Below are positions 27,101-33,738 of a DNA stretch of 64,000 nt, in pieces. The notes beneath the pieces were generated by a model. It saw only the letters and a list, made by a program, of their open reading frames with translations, did no database searches and had not been told where the DNA came from. The position numbers and the translations under genes are program-made. The stretch's first letter is position 1; every line of letters begins with the position of its first letter. The stretch lies in contig OU015673.1 in assembly GCA_907165275.2 (NCBI GenBank), forward strand, positions 511,001 to 575,000, read 5' to 3'. This DNA comes from Zygaena filipendulae (taxonomy: Eukaryota; Arthropoda; Insecta; Lepidoptera; Zygaenidae).

Positions 27101-27998
27101 GTTCCCCGCAGATTCACTCGTGTTAATTTCGGGATTTTCTCGAGAACTCCGAAATGATAATCCTTTTTTAAAATCTTAATTCTTAAATTATTTCTGTCAA
27201 ATTACAGCTTCGCAGTATTATAGTTTTAGAAATTTCTTGCTAATAATCAGTGAGTTTCATATAAAAATACAATTCAATTTTCCGGTGGATTTTCCAGATA
27301 AATTCTTTCATACAACCTTGCCCTGATAATTAATTATGAACAAAAAACAAGAAATTAGTCGAATCGATCAAACCATTCTAGGTAATGCTCCGTAATACAT
27401 AATATGGGTAGATACAGCAAATGATTTTTATTTACATACGAGCTGTTCCCCACAGTTTCACCGGCATTAATTTCGGAGTTCCCGCAGGAATTCCAGGAAA
27501 AAGTACCCTATGTCCTTTTCTGCACCCCTGACAACGTGTACCTACCTATGCAGAGTTAATCGGTTGAGTAGTTAAGGCGCGAAAGCACAACAAACAAACT
27601 CACATCAGCACTTTTGTAATGTTAGTTAACTGTTAGGTACCTTTTGGAGAAAATTTCAAACAAAAGTTTTCAATTATAAGCTTACTACATAGCTGTTCTC
27701 TGAGGTTTTACTCGCGTTAAGTTCAAAGTTTCTGTCCTTAACAGAAGTTTTCCATTATAAACCTAATTTATAAACCTACTTCTATTTATATGAAGCCAGT
27801 GTGGTCATAGTAAATAAGGGGCCCGATTTTTGTGTCCTAGCTTGTAAAGCTTACCATATTATGTATCAGAGTTCCAGGTTAAGCTTAATATATTTAGCAA
27901 ATAGCATTCGACTTACCAAATAGCATTAGCAGCATTAGCACCGGCAGAACGTAGGTCGCGGCGGCGCGCGGGGGCGGCGCCCGGGCCCGCGGCATCAT
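81..27998 (-). CDS. Skeletor: Skeletor, 5' part of gene (six coding exons, continues beyond left edge)
   Basis: Exons 27998-27917, 11498-11267, 6492-6381, 3650-3432, 2628-2428 and 173-81 join in one frame (939 nt, 313 codons) across GT-AG introns of phase 1, 2, 0, 0 and 0. The product starts with an Arg/Pro-rich n-region and hydrophobic h-region (residues 1-28). Two tandem DM13 domains follow (about 32-150 and 152-275). Residues 298-313 (NCKETLDRRMNVRWEIQ region) are the start of a DOMON domain. DM13 hallmarks are seen twice: 'YDG.GPDAYFWVG' and 'IKWLSVWC'/'IDWLAVWCVEY'. Known of the family: Skeletor proteins combine DM13 and DOMON domains; DM13 is a predicted redox-type cysteine domain, and Skeletor is known in Drosophila from the spindle matrix. 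The signal peptide and three N-glycosylation sequons (NSS, NIS, NGT) imply a secreted or extracellular form. The 3' remainder lies outside the window. Confidence 0.93.
174..2427. other. Skeletor intron 5, repeats only
   Basis: No exon is seen on either strand. Positions about 765-900 match the 'ggtctctacgatcagcggtt' repeat family (other copies near 13.6, 22.2 and 29.1 kb). Positions 2128-2308 are a short interspersed element. The remainder is AT-rich DNA without recognisable structure. Confidence 0.7.
2128..2308 (+). repeat. Lepidopteran short interspersed element (Metulj-like), reference copy
   Basis: It starts 'actagctgttccccgcggtt', contains 'ttcccgcgggaattcc' and 'cctgaaaatgtgtatgcaaa', and ends 'attatattagtaaggat'. 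More than 40 full or partial copies in both orientations occur in the window. The name Metulj-like is from memory of Lepidoptera SINE literature and is tentative; the repeat itself is certain from internal comparison. The core is a perfect palindrome (TTCCCGCGGGAA). Confidence 0.85.
2428..2628 (-). CDS. Skeletor: Skeletor coding exon 5 (second DM13, C-terminal part)
   Basis: Acceptor CCCGTTCAAG at 2629 (an AAG acceptor, slightly weak) and donor ACG|GTGAGT at 2427; phase 0, 67 codons (residues 216-282). It encodes VPNEMGSLNPLRGYQGEDIE, then LPGKLTAYDIDWLAVWCVEY and HNFGHVYIPKDLDVPPALGQ. This stretch appears to be the best conserved of the visible protein. The 24-bp minisatellite begins only about 80 bp upstream of the acceptor. 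Confidence 0.94.
2708..3262. repeat. 24-bp minisatellite with 144-bp higher-order unit (Skeletor intron 4)
   Basis: About 23 units of 'gaagtgacgcgcgagaagtc'+'aacg' run head to tail, differing mainly at gga/gca and tca/tta positions. A distinctive run of variants (gagaaattag ... gtgatttgcgag) recurs at exact distance 144 = 6 x 24 (3021 and 3165), showing higher-order amplification. Because 24 is a multiple of 3, several frames stay open (TREKSTEV on +, TSVDFSRV on -), but these are by-products. Each unit carries CpGs and a TGACG core. Confidence 0.95.
3432..3650 (-). CDS. Skeletor: Skeletor coding exon 4 (second DM13, N-terminal part)
   Basis: Acceptor TTTTCCAG at 3651 and donor AAG|GTGGGT at 3431; phase 0 at both ends, 73 codons (residues 143-215). 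It finishes the first DM13 (VNFGDVFIP) and opens the second (GNISVLDAKTFYIPNLHY, then YDGAGPDAYFWVGNGTEP). The sequons NIS and NGT lie here. The repeat of the YDG.GPDAYFWVG signature in exons 2 and 4 shows that the two DM13 domains are internal duplicates. Confidence 0.94.
3700..5775. repeat. Cluster of short interspersed elements in Skeletor intron 3
   Basis: At least seven adjacent copies: about 3700-3875 (-), 3965-4250 (-), 4280-4470 (-), 4605-4812 (-), 4815-5007 (-), 5059-5270 (+) and 5486-5772 (+). Minus copies end 'acagctagt'; plus copies start 'ctagctgt'. Positions 5273-5400 carry a short GC-richer piece ('gcgcatgcgcggtgccgccg') that I cannot assign. Tandem clustering suggests preferred insertion into, or next to, earlier copies. 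Confidence 0.85.
6120..6290 (+). mobile_element. LINE 3'-end fragment
   Basis: It shares 'ctgaaaaccagcgctg' and 'tatgctgagtc' with 35325-35400, where the same sequence runs into a T/A-rich tail 'ttctattctattct'. I read both as truncated 3' ends of the same non-LTR retrotransposon. It lies about 90 bp downstream of Skeletor exon 3. No coding capacity remains. Confidence 0.5.
6381..6492 (-). CDS. Skeletor: Skeletor coding exon 3 (first DM13, C-terminal part)
   Basis: Acceptor TTTTCCCAG at 6493 and donor ACT|GTGAGT at 6380; entry phase 2, exit phase 0. It encodes residues 105-142, including SSDILLRLPAGKRLRDIKW and LSVWCRRFT. The Trp-Cys pair is the conserved cysteine position of DM13. A transposon-like repeat starts about 40 bp upstream of the acceptor (about 6530 on the + strand), so the intron boundary is crowded by mobile DNA while the exon itself is intact. 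Confidence 0.92.
6610..6972. mobile_element. MITE with 'tacaacgtgttaatgaatta' terminal inverted repeats, inserted in a SINE
   Basis: The left end 'caacgtgttaatgaattaac' and the right end 'gttaattcattgacacgttg' are inverted repeats. A related copy lies at 49631..49945 in the opposite orientation. The flanks 'cttcctata' and 'tataagtgaaag' rejoin to the uninterrupted form seen at 33231 ('cttcctataagtgaaag'), which gives a 4-bp TATA target-site duplication. The centre holds a GC-rich 'gcgggcggcgtacgcgcc' segment. Confidence 0.8.
7100..7520 (-). repeat. SINE copies with ATGG simple repeat
   Basis: A minus-oriented SINE subfamily ends in 'gcggggcacagctagt' at about 7500 and carries (atgg)n at 7131-7155. 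This ATGG-bearing subfamily is also seen near 8826, 10075, 31142, 35805, 37984 and 62346. A non-repeat piece at about 7260-7420 interrupts it. Confidence 0.6.
8185..9034 (+). repeat. Two SINE copies
   Basis: About 8185-8360 is degenerate, with start 'ctagctgttccccccggttt'. 8826-9034 is well preserved, with start 'ctagttgtgccccgcggttt', (catc)n near 8978, and end 'tataatattagtaggat'. Between them I see nothing recognisable. Confidence 0.75.
9302..9656 (+). mobile_element. tRNA-derived SINE with internal pol III promoter and LINE-type tail
   Basis: The head has a pol III A box (tgatagctcagtggttagtg, 9309-9328) and B box (ggttcaaatcc, 9358-9368) about 30 bp apart, as in tRNA genes. The body continues about 290 bp to 'ccatgggcggcggtaattac', 'tatcaggtg' and 'cctatgacat' followed by a run of A. 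That 3' end resembles tails of lepidopteran LINEs. The tRNA-like part lacks a foldable acceptor stem, so it is a SINE and not a tRNA gene. The body appears complete; the tail runs into AT-rich DNA. Confidence 0.82.
10074..10296 (+). repeat. SINE copy, well preserved
   Basis: It starts 'ctagttgtgccccgcggttt' and contains 'ttcccgcggggattccggg' and (catc)n. It ends 'tataatattagtaggat'. It is the same subfamily as the copies at 8826 and 31142. Confidence 0.85.
10885..11125 (+). mobile_element. MITE 'ggacatagataagcaatagt' family, copy 1
   Basis: Terminal inverted repeats of about 30 bp: 'ggacatagataag' with 'gtgtgttaaccca' at the left, and 'tgggttaacatgttattgct' with 'tatctgcatcc' at the right. 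The flanks 'tataaat' and 'aaatgtat' fit a 4-bp AAAT target duplication. Other copies: 15439, 15703, 22820 (reverse) and 23865. There is no coding capacity. Confidence 0.82.
11267..11498 (-). CDS. Skeletor: Skeletor coding exon 2 (first DM13 domain, N-terminal part)
   Basis: Acceptor TTTCAG at 11499 and donor AG|GTCAGT at 11266; entry phase 1, exit phase 2. It encodes residues 28-104: DAASSRRQEPYYGRMIGHL, then the DM13 core with GRVYAVDENTVFVRGF and YDGTGPDAYFWVG. The triad Y-D-G and FWVG is typical of DM13. The exon is isolated by 16.4 kb from exon 1 and 4.8 kb from exon 3. Confidence 0.93.
11577..11712 (+). mobile_element. Degenerate tRNA-like SINE fragment
   Basis: 'cgcagtaggtcaccaatacc' and 'gggtgcgattcccgagtgg' parallel 53822-53882 ('gcagtaggtcaccatac', 'gggttcgattcccggtgtgg') and 24366-24395. 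The shared B-box-like GGTTCGATTCC identifies a second tRNA-derived SINE family. It lies just upstream of Skeletor exon 2 (minus strand). Confidence 0.6.
11813..12102 (+). mobile_element. MITE 'gtccgtc...gacgtcacg' family, copy
   Basis: It shares 'ttttagtccgtcgtgtagag', 'aaaaaataacggtgatt', 'tgacgtcacgag' and 'actgatggactaa' with the complete copies at 29550 and 33416. The outer ends are worn here. Part of the minus strand stays open (11883..12110), but the frame is not shared with the other copies. Confidence 0.65.
13355..13690. repeat. SINE (-) followed by 'ctacgatcagcggtt' repeat
   Basis: About 13355-13530 is a minus-oriented SINE that opens 'gtgagtttgtttgtttgtta' and has a worn core. About 13540-13685 is the family 'cacctccaagtatcaggtct' then 'ctacgatcagcggtttaggc', also present at 765, 22065, 29085 (reverse) and 51940. 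Confidence 0.7.
14386..14695 (-). repeat. SINE copies
   Basis: Two incomplete minus-oriented copies, joined at about 14575. Both carry 'ttttgcata' and 'acacgttgtca' and the palindromic core. The stretch 13800-14380 upstream holds LINE-like debris (14110-14200 shares 'aaagtcaaataatttt' and 'tgacgtcat' with 18560-18620) and nothing codable. Confidence 0.65.
15215..15300. other. GC-rich CpG block inside Skeletor intron 1
   Basis: About 85 bases are almost wholly G+C ('gcagcgccccgggcgcccgg', 'gcggcgagggcggcgcggcg') in surroundings that are strongly A+T-rich. No splice-bounded open frame could be tied to Skeletor. It could be an alternative promoter or first exon, or a transposon remnant. Confidence 0.5.
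15416..15945 (+). repeat. Tandem duplication of a MITE copy with its flank (2 x 263 bp)
   Basis: 'aattaatccttacttaatat' followed by the 'ggacataaataagcaatag' MITE occurs at 15416 and again at 15679, a period of 263 bp with few differences. The right-hand unit is flanked by 'tataaat' and 'aaatgcgaagtgag', which rejoin into SINE sequence ('tataaatgcgaaagtgag'). The original event was therefore a MITE insertion into a SINE with AAAT duplication, then tandem doubling. Confidence 0.85.
15946..16190 (-). repeat. SINE, right-hand remainder interrupted by the MITE
   Basis: This continues the SINE from 'gcgaagtgagtttttttgtt' through 'acacgttgttcgggggtaca' and a rearranged middle to 'gtggaaccgtgacggat'. 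It forms one element with the 'ttacttaatattata' piece left of the MITE array. Confidence 0.7.
16650..17010. other. Unassigned GC-rich, non-repeated block in Skeletor intron 1
   Basis: It begins with an inverted-repeat-rich segment ('gcctcgccagcccctcgctc' paired with 'gaggcgagcgagc') and continues as moderately GC-rich sequence without copies elsewhere in the window. An 86-codon frame on + (16732..16989) shows no domain I recognise. It does not match pol III, snRNA or SRP RNA motifs that I know. It could be a single-copy transposon fragment, a non-coding RNA or a regulatory element. Confidence 0.4.
17056..17172 (+). repeat. 19-bp tandem repeat
   Basis: About six units of 'atctttggttcgtactgtt', the last ones with 'atctatgg'. 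A 62-codon open frame over it is a by-product. Confidence 0.9.
18555..19550 (+). mobile_element. LINE 3'-end fragments with TTTCA tail
   Basis: 18558-18620 shares 'aaagtcaaataattta' with 14110. 19340-19548 ends in 'atttcatttcatttcattt', a simple pentamer tail typical of insect non-LTR elements, preceded by 'taacgaataaactat'. No reverse transcriptase frame survives. Confidence 0.5.
19800..20098 (-). mobile_element. MITE 'gacggacta' family, reverse copy
   Basis: It runs from 'attctaattagtccgtcagt' to 'acacgacgacggactaaaaa', with central 'gcgcattaaagtttagggtg' and 'cgtgacgtaattattcggta'. It is the same element as 29550..29880 in reverse. Confidence 0.75.
20209..20416 (+). repeat. SINE copy, near full length
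   Basis: It starts 'ctagctgtgccccgcggttt' and ends 'tataatattagcaggat', with the 'aaacatccaaacatccacac' subfamily motif. It is followed at about 20626-20795 by an inverted copy and at about 20850-20935 by a truncated one. A 61-codon minus frame recurs in related copies at 35610 and 47557. Confidence 0.88.
21850..22255 (+). repeat. Two SINE copies plus 'ctacgatcagcggtt' family
   Basis: 21850-22030 is the variant containing 'gaatcactccatct' and 'agcggaagcgacttcattt'. 22029-22255 starts 'ctagctgtcccgcgcggttt' and passes directly into 'catccccttaggggttgaat' and 'ctacgatcagcggttcaggc'. This shows that the 'ctacgatcagcggtt' repeat is the body of a SINE sharing the same 5' head. Confidence 0.8.
22325..22640. 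mobile_element. Nested palindromic element: 'gtgagtggggggaagata' inside an A/T-rich repeat
   Basis: An inner palindrome pairs 'tatagtgagtggggggaaga' (22408) with 'tcttccccccactcacctta' (22491). The host sequence, 'ttgcgattttgtgattaatt' and 'catgtttttgattgc', is found without the palindrome at 36425-36600. This gives an empty-site comparison within one window. Confidence 0.7.
22820..23055 (-). mobile_element. MITE 'ggacatagataagcaatagt' family, reverse copy
   Basis: It begins 'gacgcagatgaacaataaca' and ends 'attgcttatctatgtcc'. The flanks suggest an AATT duplication. Confidence 0.8.
23180..23570 (+). repeat. Two degenerate SINE copies
   Basis: 23180-23372 contains 'gtcccgcgggaattccggga'; 23378-23560 contains 'gtttcaccctcgataatttc'. 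Both are missing their tails. Confidence 0.7.
23865..24101 (+). mobile_element. MITE 'ggacatagataagcaatagt' family, copy
   Basis: Its ends are 'ggacatagataagcaatagt' and 'attgcttatctgcgtcc', as in the copies at 10885 and 15703. It looks complete, and it is very similar to the pair at 15.4-15.9 kb, so it is probably young. Confidence 0.85.
24360..24715. repeat. tRNA-like SINE fragment and inverted SINE copies
   Basis: 24364-24400 keeps the B-box-like 'ccgggttcgattcccggtgg'. 24450-24712 holds two minus-oriented copies of the main SINE, ending 'gcggggcacagctagt'. Confidence 0.65.
24968..25235 (+). repeat. SINE variant
   Basis: Head 'ctagctgtcccctgcggttc' and tail 'agcgggaagcgactttattt'. This is the same variant as at 3700, 21850, 33770 and 54240. 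Confidence 0.75.
25440..27910. other. Distal Skeletor intron 1, no gene
   Basis: It contains a CCGGGT-rich patch (25470-25555), AAT microsatellite (25867-25890) and worn SINE heads at 26150, 26965, 27095, 27440 and 27690. A 105-codon minus frame (26661..26344) has no recognisable domain and no splice logic linking it to Skeletor; I do not call it a gene. Confidence 0.55.
27917..27998 (-). CDS. Skeletor: Skeletor coding exon 1 (signal peptide)
   Basis: The exon encodes 27 residues plus one base. It opens with tandem ATGs (27998 and 27995) giving MMPRARAPPPRAAA, followed by a hydrophobic run YVLPVLMLLMLFG, which is a classical signal peptide. It ends TTT G|GTAAGT, a consensus donor at 27916-27911, leaving phase 1. 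This is too short for an ORF scan; it was found by matching phase to exon 2. The first ATG was chosen because no in-frame ATG lies just upstream. The local DNA is strongly CpG-rich, as expected next to a promoter. Confidence 0.85.
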
Positions 27999-28330
27999 TG
28001 GACGAGCGCCGGGGGCGGAATACACTCCGCAATATAATAATATACTCTACAACCTTCAACCCCGAACAACCTCCTTGCTTTTACCCCAACGAAGAAGCAC
28101 TTTTCACGACGCGTTTTCTTTTTTCGCACGTTTGTTCTTTTTATTATTGGCAAAAGACCTCAACGCGCGTCGCACGTGCGCGCACAGCGGGACTTATTAT
28201 GTCAATGGTGACTTGAGACGCTTGAGAACTAACTTTCACTTATTTTTCTTGACGATTATCACTTCATTGCATCACACATCGGCGGTTGGTGAACCGTAGT
28301 TGTACCTTTCACTTGGATGAGTTCACAGAT
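27999..28330 (-). promoter_or_regulatory. Skeletor 5' UTR and proximal promoter region
   Basis: This stretch immediately upstream of the tandem start codons is free of the interspersed repeats seen elsewhere and is unusually CpG-rich (28000-28020 and 28150-28190, with 'cgcgcgtcgcacgtgcgcgc'). I infer the 5' UTR and promoter lie here. No convincing TATA box or TCAGT initiator is placed, so the start site is not fixed. Short open frames on the opposite strand here are not credible genes. Confidence 0.5.
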
Positions 28331-29084
28331 TCATTTATGGATGCACTTATTTCTACGTCATTTTTATATTTTTATTTTTCACTTTTTTTTGGTTTTCATA
28401 TTATAGTATATTATTTCACTATATCTATTTAATTATTGTCGCCGTTTCGTATTCAAGTCTTTATTGTATGTATTTCGTTACATAATTATTATTTCCTTAT
28501 ATTATTTATTGTCAATGATTATCAGCAAACTAAAAGACTAAACTGCGAAATGAAAATTATTATTATATTGTATTACAAATAAATAATGCGAAATTAAAAT
28601 GTCCTAACTCATGATTAAATTGCCTCCAACAAACTGATGCGTCCGTAATTTTATTTATTTTTTAGTTGATGATTTAATTATTATCATAAACTATAGCTGA
28701 CTCGAGAAGTTAATAAATAAAAAAGCACGAAAATCATTTTATTGTTATTCGCAGATATTTGCGTAAGCTAAAAATACTTTCACACCTAAGCACCTATCGA
28801 GTTCCATCTTGTTGATATCAAACAACAAGATATAAAAGACAAAATTTACAATAGATTTCCTGCACTAAGCCCTCTCTGTTTTGACAACAGATTGACTCTT
28901 GAAATAGGTAGTTTTTCTGTGTCAACGTTACAAGAATCCTCTCTAGAATATAAAATCTGTTACCAATATTCTTTTTTTTTACACCTCTAAAAGACAAAGC
29001 TCTGAATTCTTTTTCTAACGACTTCATATTAAATACACGATATACAATTGCGAACGGATATCTATATACTATTACACATATACT

Positions 29085-29320
29085 GTCTACTGTAAACTGA
29101 CTGACGGATCAACACACAGCCTACGAGTAGGTAAACCGCTGATCGTAGAGACCTGAAACGTGGACGGTGTGTTCTTTAAATGACGTAGGCATCTGATAAA
29201 AGGGATTTTTTGAAAATTCAACCGCTTATGATGGGGATGAAAAGAGGTTGCAAAGTTTTTATGGAACAATTCTGCGGGAACTCCGAAATTATCGCGGCTG
29301 AAACCGCGCGGGATTGCTAG
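29085..29320 (-). repeat. 'ctacgatcagcggtt' SINE, reverse copy
   Basis: It contains 'aaaccgctgatcgtagagac' and 'gatggggatgaaaagaggtt' and ends at the inverted head 'aaaccgcgcgggattgctag'. It supports the fusion structure seen at 22029. Confidence 0.75.
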
Positions 29321-29549
29321 TCTTTATTATATATTATTCGTTTGAAATTGTTTGTTTGAAGAAAATTTATTTTCACTTTTTTTGCAACGTGTGAAATCAA
29401 ACTAGTTAATACACAAATATCTATCTTTATATGCCAGAATATTTTATGCATGTACGTATGTATGTAGAGACCAGAGATAGAGATATGTAGAGATCACAAT
29501 AGCTTTCACTTAGGTACTTTGAAGCTATCACCCAGAGGACAATAATTAC

Positions 29550-29880
29550 AATGGGCATGTGGACTAATTTTTATTTTTTAGTTCGTCTTGTAGATTATTA
29601 AAAAATATTGGACACGTATTTTTTCTTTTTTTACGTAATCAAAAAATAACGGCGATATATTGAGTTAAAATTTCGCGTGACGTCACTATTCTGACAGTTT
29701 GTATGGCGGTTTTAGCGGTTAGTGACGTCACGACCCCCTCACACTAAACTTTAATGCGCTTTATCTCTGTATATTTGAATTTATTTGAAAAAGCAAAAAA
29801 TACGTGTCTATTGTTTTTTTATTTTCTAACTGACGGACTAATTAGAATTTTGATTTTCAAAAGTAGTCCACATCCCCATT
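29550..29880 (+). mobile_element. Complete MITE with 'atggg(c/g)atgtggacta' inverted ends
   Basis: The left end 'aatgggcatgtggactaatt' and right end 'agtagtccacatccccatt' are inverted repeats. A central palindromic pair 'gtgacgtcac' occurs at 29677 and 29722. It is the inverse of 33416..33738, which ends 'agtcaacatgcccactat'. There is no coding capacity. Confidence 0.82.
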
Positions 29881-30447
29881 AGGTGGTTATATTATGAAAT
29901 TGACATTATAATTAACCCACTGCTATTTTATGAGTTAAGCAGGCGACTTGATTTTTGATTCGATCATTATAGTTTGGTTCACGACAGCCAATCATTATAA
30001 CATTTAATAATACAACATGCATTTTTTCAAATAAACTAATAGCTAATAATAACTAAACATAGGTACTTAGATACATCCAATCAAACACATGCGGTTTCTA
30101 TACATACATATAAGTAACTGGATCATTTTTAACCGACTTCCAAAAAGGAGGAGCTTATGCATTCAGCTGTATGTATGTTTTTTTAGAATTTTCATTCCGT
30201 TAATCCGTATTACGCAAAAAATTACATACCTATATGATATACCTAAGTAGAATCACTTGTGTCCGGACTCGCTTAATGTACTTTTTATCCTGGTAGGTAT
30301 ATACCTACTACCTACATCAAAGAGATCCCGAGTTTCTATTAATGTAAAATGGATGCAGGGAGCTCAGGGAGTCGGTCATCTAAAGAATATGAAGCTACAT
30401 GGAACGAATGAATTATGTAAGCACTATAAAAAGGATTATATTGTACA

Positions 30448-31350
30448 CTAGCTGTGCTGCGCAGTTTCACCCGAGGGAGTATCGGGATTCCCGCAGGAAC
30501 TATTTTTTTTTTTTAATAAAAGTAGTCTAAGTTACTTTTTATACTCGTAACGTCAGCTATCTACCAGTTAAAGTCCCGTTAAAATTGGTCGAGCCGTTTC
30601 AGACAGACAGACAAACATTAAAGAAATTGATTGTTTTATTTAATTACCAATATACCTACTTTCATATTTCTATTTAGTGAAAAGCTGTTAATGTAGAATT
30701 AAAACAGACACTTCAATTTTATTTATATGTATAGTCTAGTCGTAGCTTCACCCGCGTGTGTTTTGGGATTCTCGCACGAACTCCTGATTTTCTTTAATAC
30801 TATCAAATCCTGACAATTAGGAACACAACAAAAAAAAAATTCAAATCGGTCGAGCCATTTAGGTACAAGTTTTTGCGAAACTAACGCACGGAATTTTTTA
30901 TATAATGTACTAGCTGTTCCCGGCGGTTTCACTCGCCTTAATTTCAGAGATCCCGCGGGAATTCTCGGATAAGAGTACCCTATTTCTCTTACCGTACTCC
31001 TGACTCCTGAAATTTCTTCCAAGAAAACACGTTGTTCCATACAAAGTTTGCAACCCCTTTTCATCCCTTTAGAGGTTGAATTTTCAAAAATCCTTTCTAA
31101 GTGCACACCTACCTCACCTACCTTAAGGAATATATTATGTACTAGTTGTGCCCCGCGGTTTCACCCGCGTTAATTTCAGAGTTCCTGCGGGAATTCCGGG
31201 ATAAAAAGTACCCTATGTGTTAATCTGATGTATAAGCTATAATACTGTAAGGTTTCATTTAAATCCATTCAGTAGTTTTTGCGTGAAAGAGTAACAAATC
31301 CATCCATCCATTCTTACAAACTTTCGCGTTTATAATATTAGTAGGATTTG
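30448..31350 (+). repeat. Head-to-tail cluster of four SINE copies
   Basis: Copies at about 30448-30720, 30735-30905, 30909-31100 (which switches to the 'gcaaccccttttcatccctt' body) and 31141-31348 (complete, 'ctagttgtgccccgcggttt' to 'tataatattagtaggat'). All are on the same strand. Confidence 0.82.
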
Positions 31351-32609
31351 TGCAAAATTTCATGGTTCTAGACCCAGCTGTTTCAGCTGTGCGTTGATCG
31401 ATCAGTCAGTCAGTTTCTGCTTAAACATATTATATGTTACATCATATTTGAGAAGTTTTAAAATTAAGTTAGTATTTTCCCGTTCCATTCGTTTCGTTTC
31501 GCCATATTGCCATATCACTCGGCTCGGTATCTCGCGAATTTTCACTTATTTTCGGAAATATGTATTTTCTTTTTCTTCTGCATGACTTATCAAAATACTC
31601 ATGGGAATACTTCCTTTAATATAACACGCTACGGAAAAGAAATAAAAAAAAAAACTTTCTAATAAAGGAATTATTAGGTACTGTTAAATTTGTTTATGTA
31701 GAAAACGTGTTTTATTCTTTATTCGTTGTAATTTAGTTTTCTTTTAATTAACAATGATTTTAATGTAGTGTAGAATAAAAATTAATCTCTCATAAATAAT
31801 TGTTTAAATTTTTGGACTTGAAATTTTCTACATCACTCGAAATTAAGAAGAACATGCCATAAACAAGTACCTATACTTATACCACATTATGATGATGCTT
31901 TACCTAAATGAAAGAATCAATCAAAAACTAATAGGCACTGGCAAGGAGCTTTGAAACCAATATTATCTACCATTGGTTGTTTCGTTTTTATCATATCAAC
32001 CACATGAACCATTAAAGTATCATTAAAACATAATCACATAAGCTTTATGAATCCCATTTCTATTGCACACCAAAATGATAGCACACCAACAAAAAAAAAA
32101 AATCAATCTCCCAAAATGTCGATTACAAAAATCGAAGCGCCATTGAATTGGAACGCGGCAAATGGCAATCTCTATGATTTGCTTTTTTACTTCTTTATTA
32201 CAACAAAATATACAAAAATTTGGATACAGTTGCAATTATAATAGAATCAAGTCTGTTTTAGGTGTTGGTTGGTTAATGGTTTTTTATATTAATTACATTT
32301 TGTTGCGTACGTCGGATTGTGGGGCGCGAGACGCGCTTGCCGCGGCGCGGCGAGAGGACGACTGAGGGGTGCCGTGTGACGGGAAAACGACGCTCAAATT
32401 AAGGGAAAATAACAAAAAAAACGTAATGATGGTAGATTAATTAAGGTATTAAAAATTTGTAGTCGGAAGCCATTTCGTAAATTGTAACGTAATTATGTCT
32501 GTTCATATATTTGAGTGCACATCTTATGGACTAATTGAAAAACATAGACCTTATTTCCTTGGAACAAGGGAATTTGTATGTTTATGTACGTTGTTTCAGG
32601 TAAAAAAGG

Positions 32610-32714
32610 AATGTAAAATATCTTAATAATATGCAATAAATAATAAAACCTAGTATATCTACATGCTGATAGGTTTTATTATTTATTGCATGTTAAGATA
32701 ATTATCTTACATTT
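32610..32714. repeat. Near-perfect hairpin, about 40-bp stem
   Basis: 'tgcaataaataataaaacct' (32634) pairs perfectly with 'aggttttattatttattgca' (32672), and pairing extends outward through 'atcttaa'-type sequence for about 40 bp. The loop is about 19 bases. There is no second copy in the window. It could be a tiny palindromic MITE or a hairpin RNA precursor; the sequence cannot decide. Confidence 0.75.
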
Positions 32715-33415
32715 CTTATTTTTTATCTTGAACTTCGTTATCGACTAAACTGTATGACACTGAACTAGGTTCATTATTTGCAATGGTATCTAAGAGAGTA
32801 AGTATAATACTACAAAACATGCGGTAACACGTCAACCAAGAGTTGGTACAAACATCTCTAAATAAACGCACACATTCAAAAAATTGCTAAACAATATCAA
32901 TAAAGACTTGTTATAAAAAATGTGCCCTATTGAGTTACGATAACAACGCAAACTATTTATTATTCCCAAATCAATAATTTACGGATAACTCTAGGGAATT
33001 CTTGGTTTGATACGGAGGCAACACTTTTTACTACGCCGCCCCGCGTAGCCACGTAGACCCCGCCCGCTACGCTGCTACGAGAGTCGTAATACGTGCACCG
33101 ACGCATAGCACCTAGCGTTTATTTTATACTAGCTCGTCCCCGCGGTTTCACCCGCGGTAATTTCGGAGAACGGATTCGGTTCGGTTCAGATAAAAAGTAC
33201 CCTAATACGTCACTCAGGACTACCGTAGCTTCCTATAAGTGAAAGAATTTTCAAAATTGGTTCAGTAGATCTATTATCTCTTTTTTTATTTCCCTACCCG
33301 TGATAAACTTGTAGGCTATATGTAATTATGAAATTACGTCGTCGTTACATACTCTCCCATGCGATGTAAACGCAAAAGTCGAAAAACAATCATGTACTCG
33401 TGTACCTATTCTATA

Positions 33416-33738
33416 ATGGGGATGTTGACTACTTTTGTAAATCAAAATTCTAATTAGTCTGTCAGTTAAAAAATAAAAAAAAAACAATAGACACGTATTT
33501 TTTGCTTTTTCAAATAAATTAAAATATACAGAGATAAAGCGCATTAAAGTTTAGGGTGAGGAGGTCGTGACGTCACTAACCGCTAAAACCGCCATACAAA
33601 CTGTCAGAATAGTGACGTCACGCGAAATTTCAACTCAATATACCGCCGTTACTTTTTGATTACGTAAAAAAAGGAAAAATATTTTTTAATAATCTACAAG
33701 ACGAACTTAAAAAATAAAAATTAGTCAACATGCCCACT
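33416..33738 (-). mobile_element. MITE 'gacgtcacg' family, reverse complete copy
   Basis: Inverted ends 'aatggggatgttgacta' and 'agtcaacatgcccactat' and the two central 'gtgacgtcac' sites are retained. It is the same length as 29550..29880. Confidence 0.8.

Larger units (their letters stand above)
11499..27916. other. Skeletor intron 1 (16.4 kb)
   Basis: The donor GTAAGT at 27916 and acceptor TTTCAG at 11499 bound the intron. Apart from the elements listed separately, I see no exon, RNA gene or conserved block with confidence. The two GC-rich patches (15.2 and 16.7 kb) are the only stretches that look unlike transposon debris. Confidence 0.7.
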
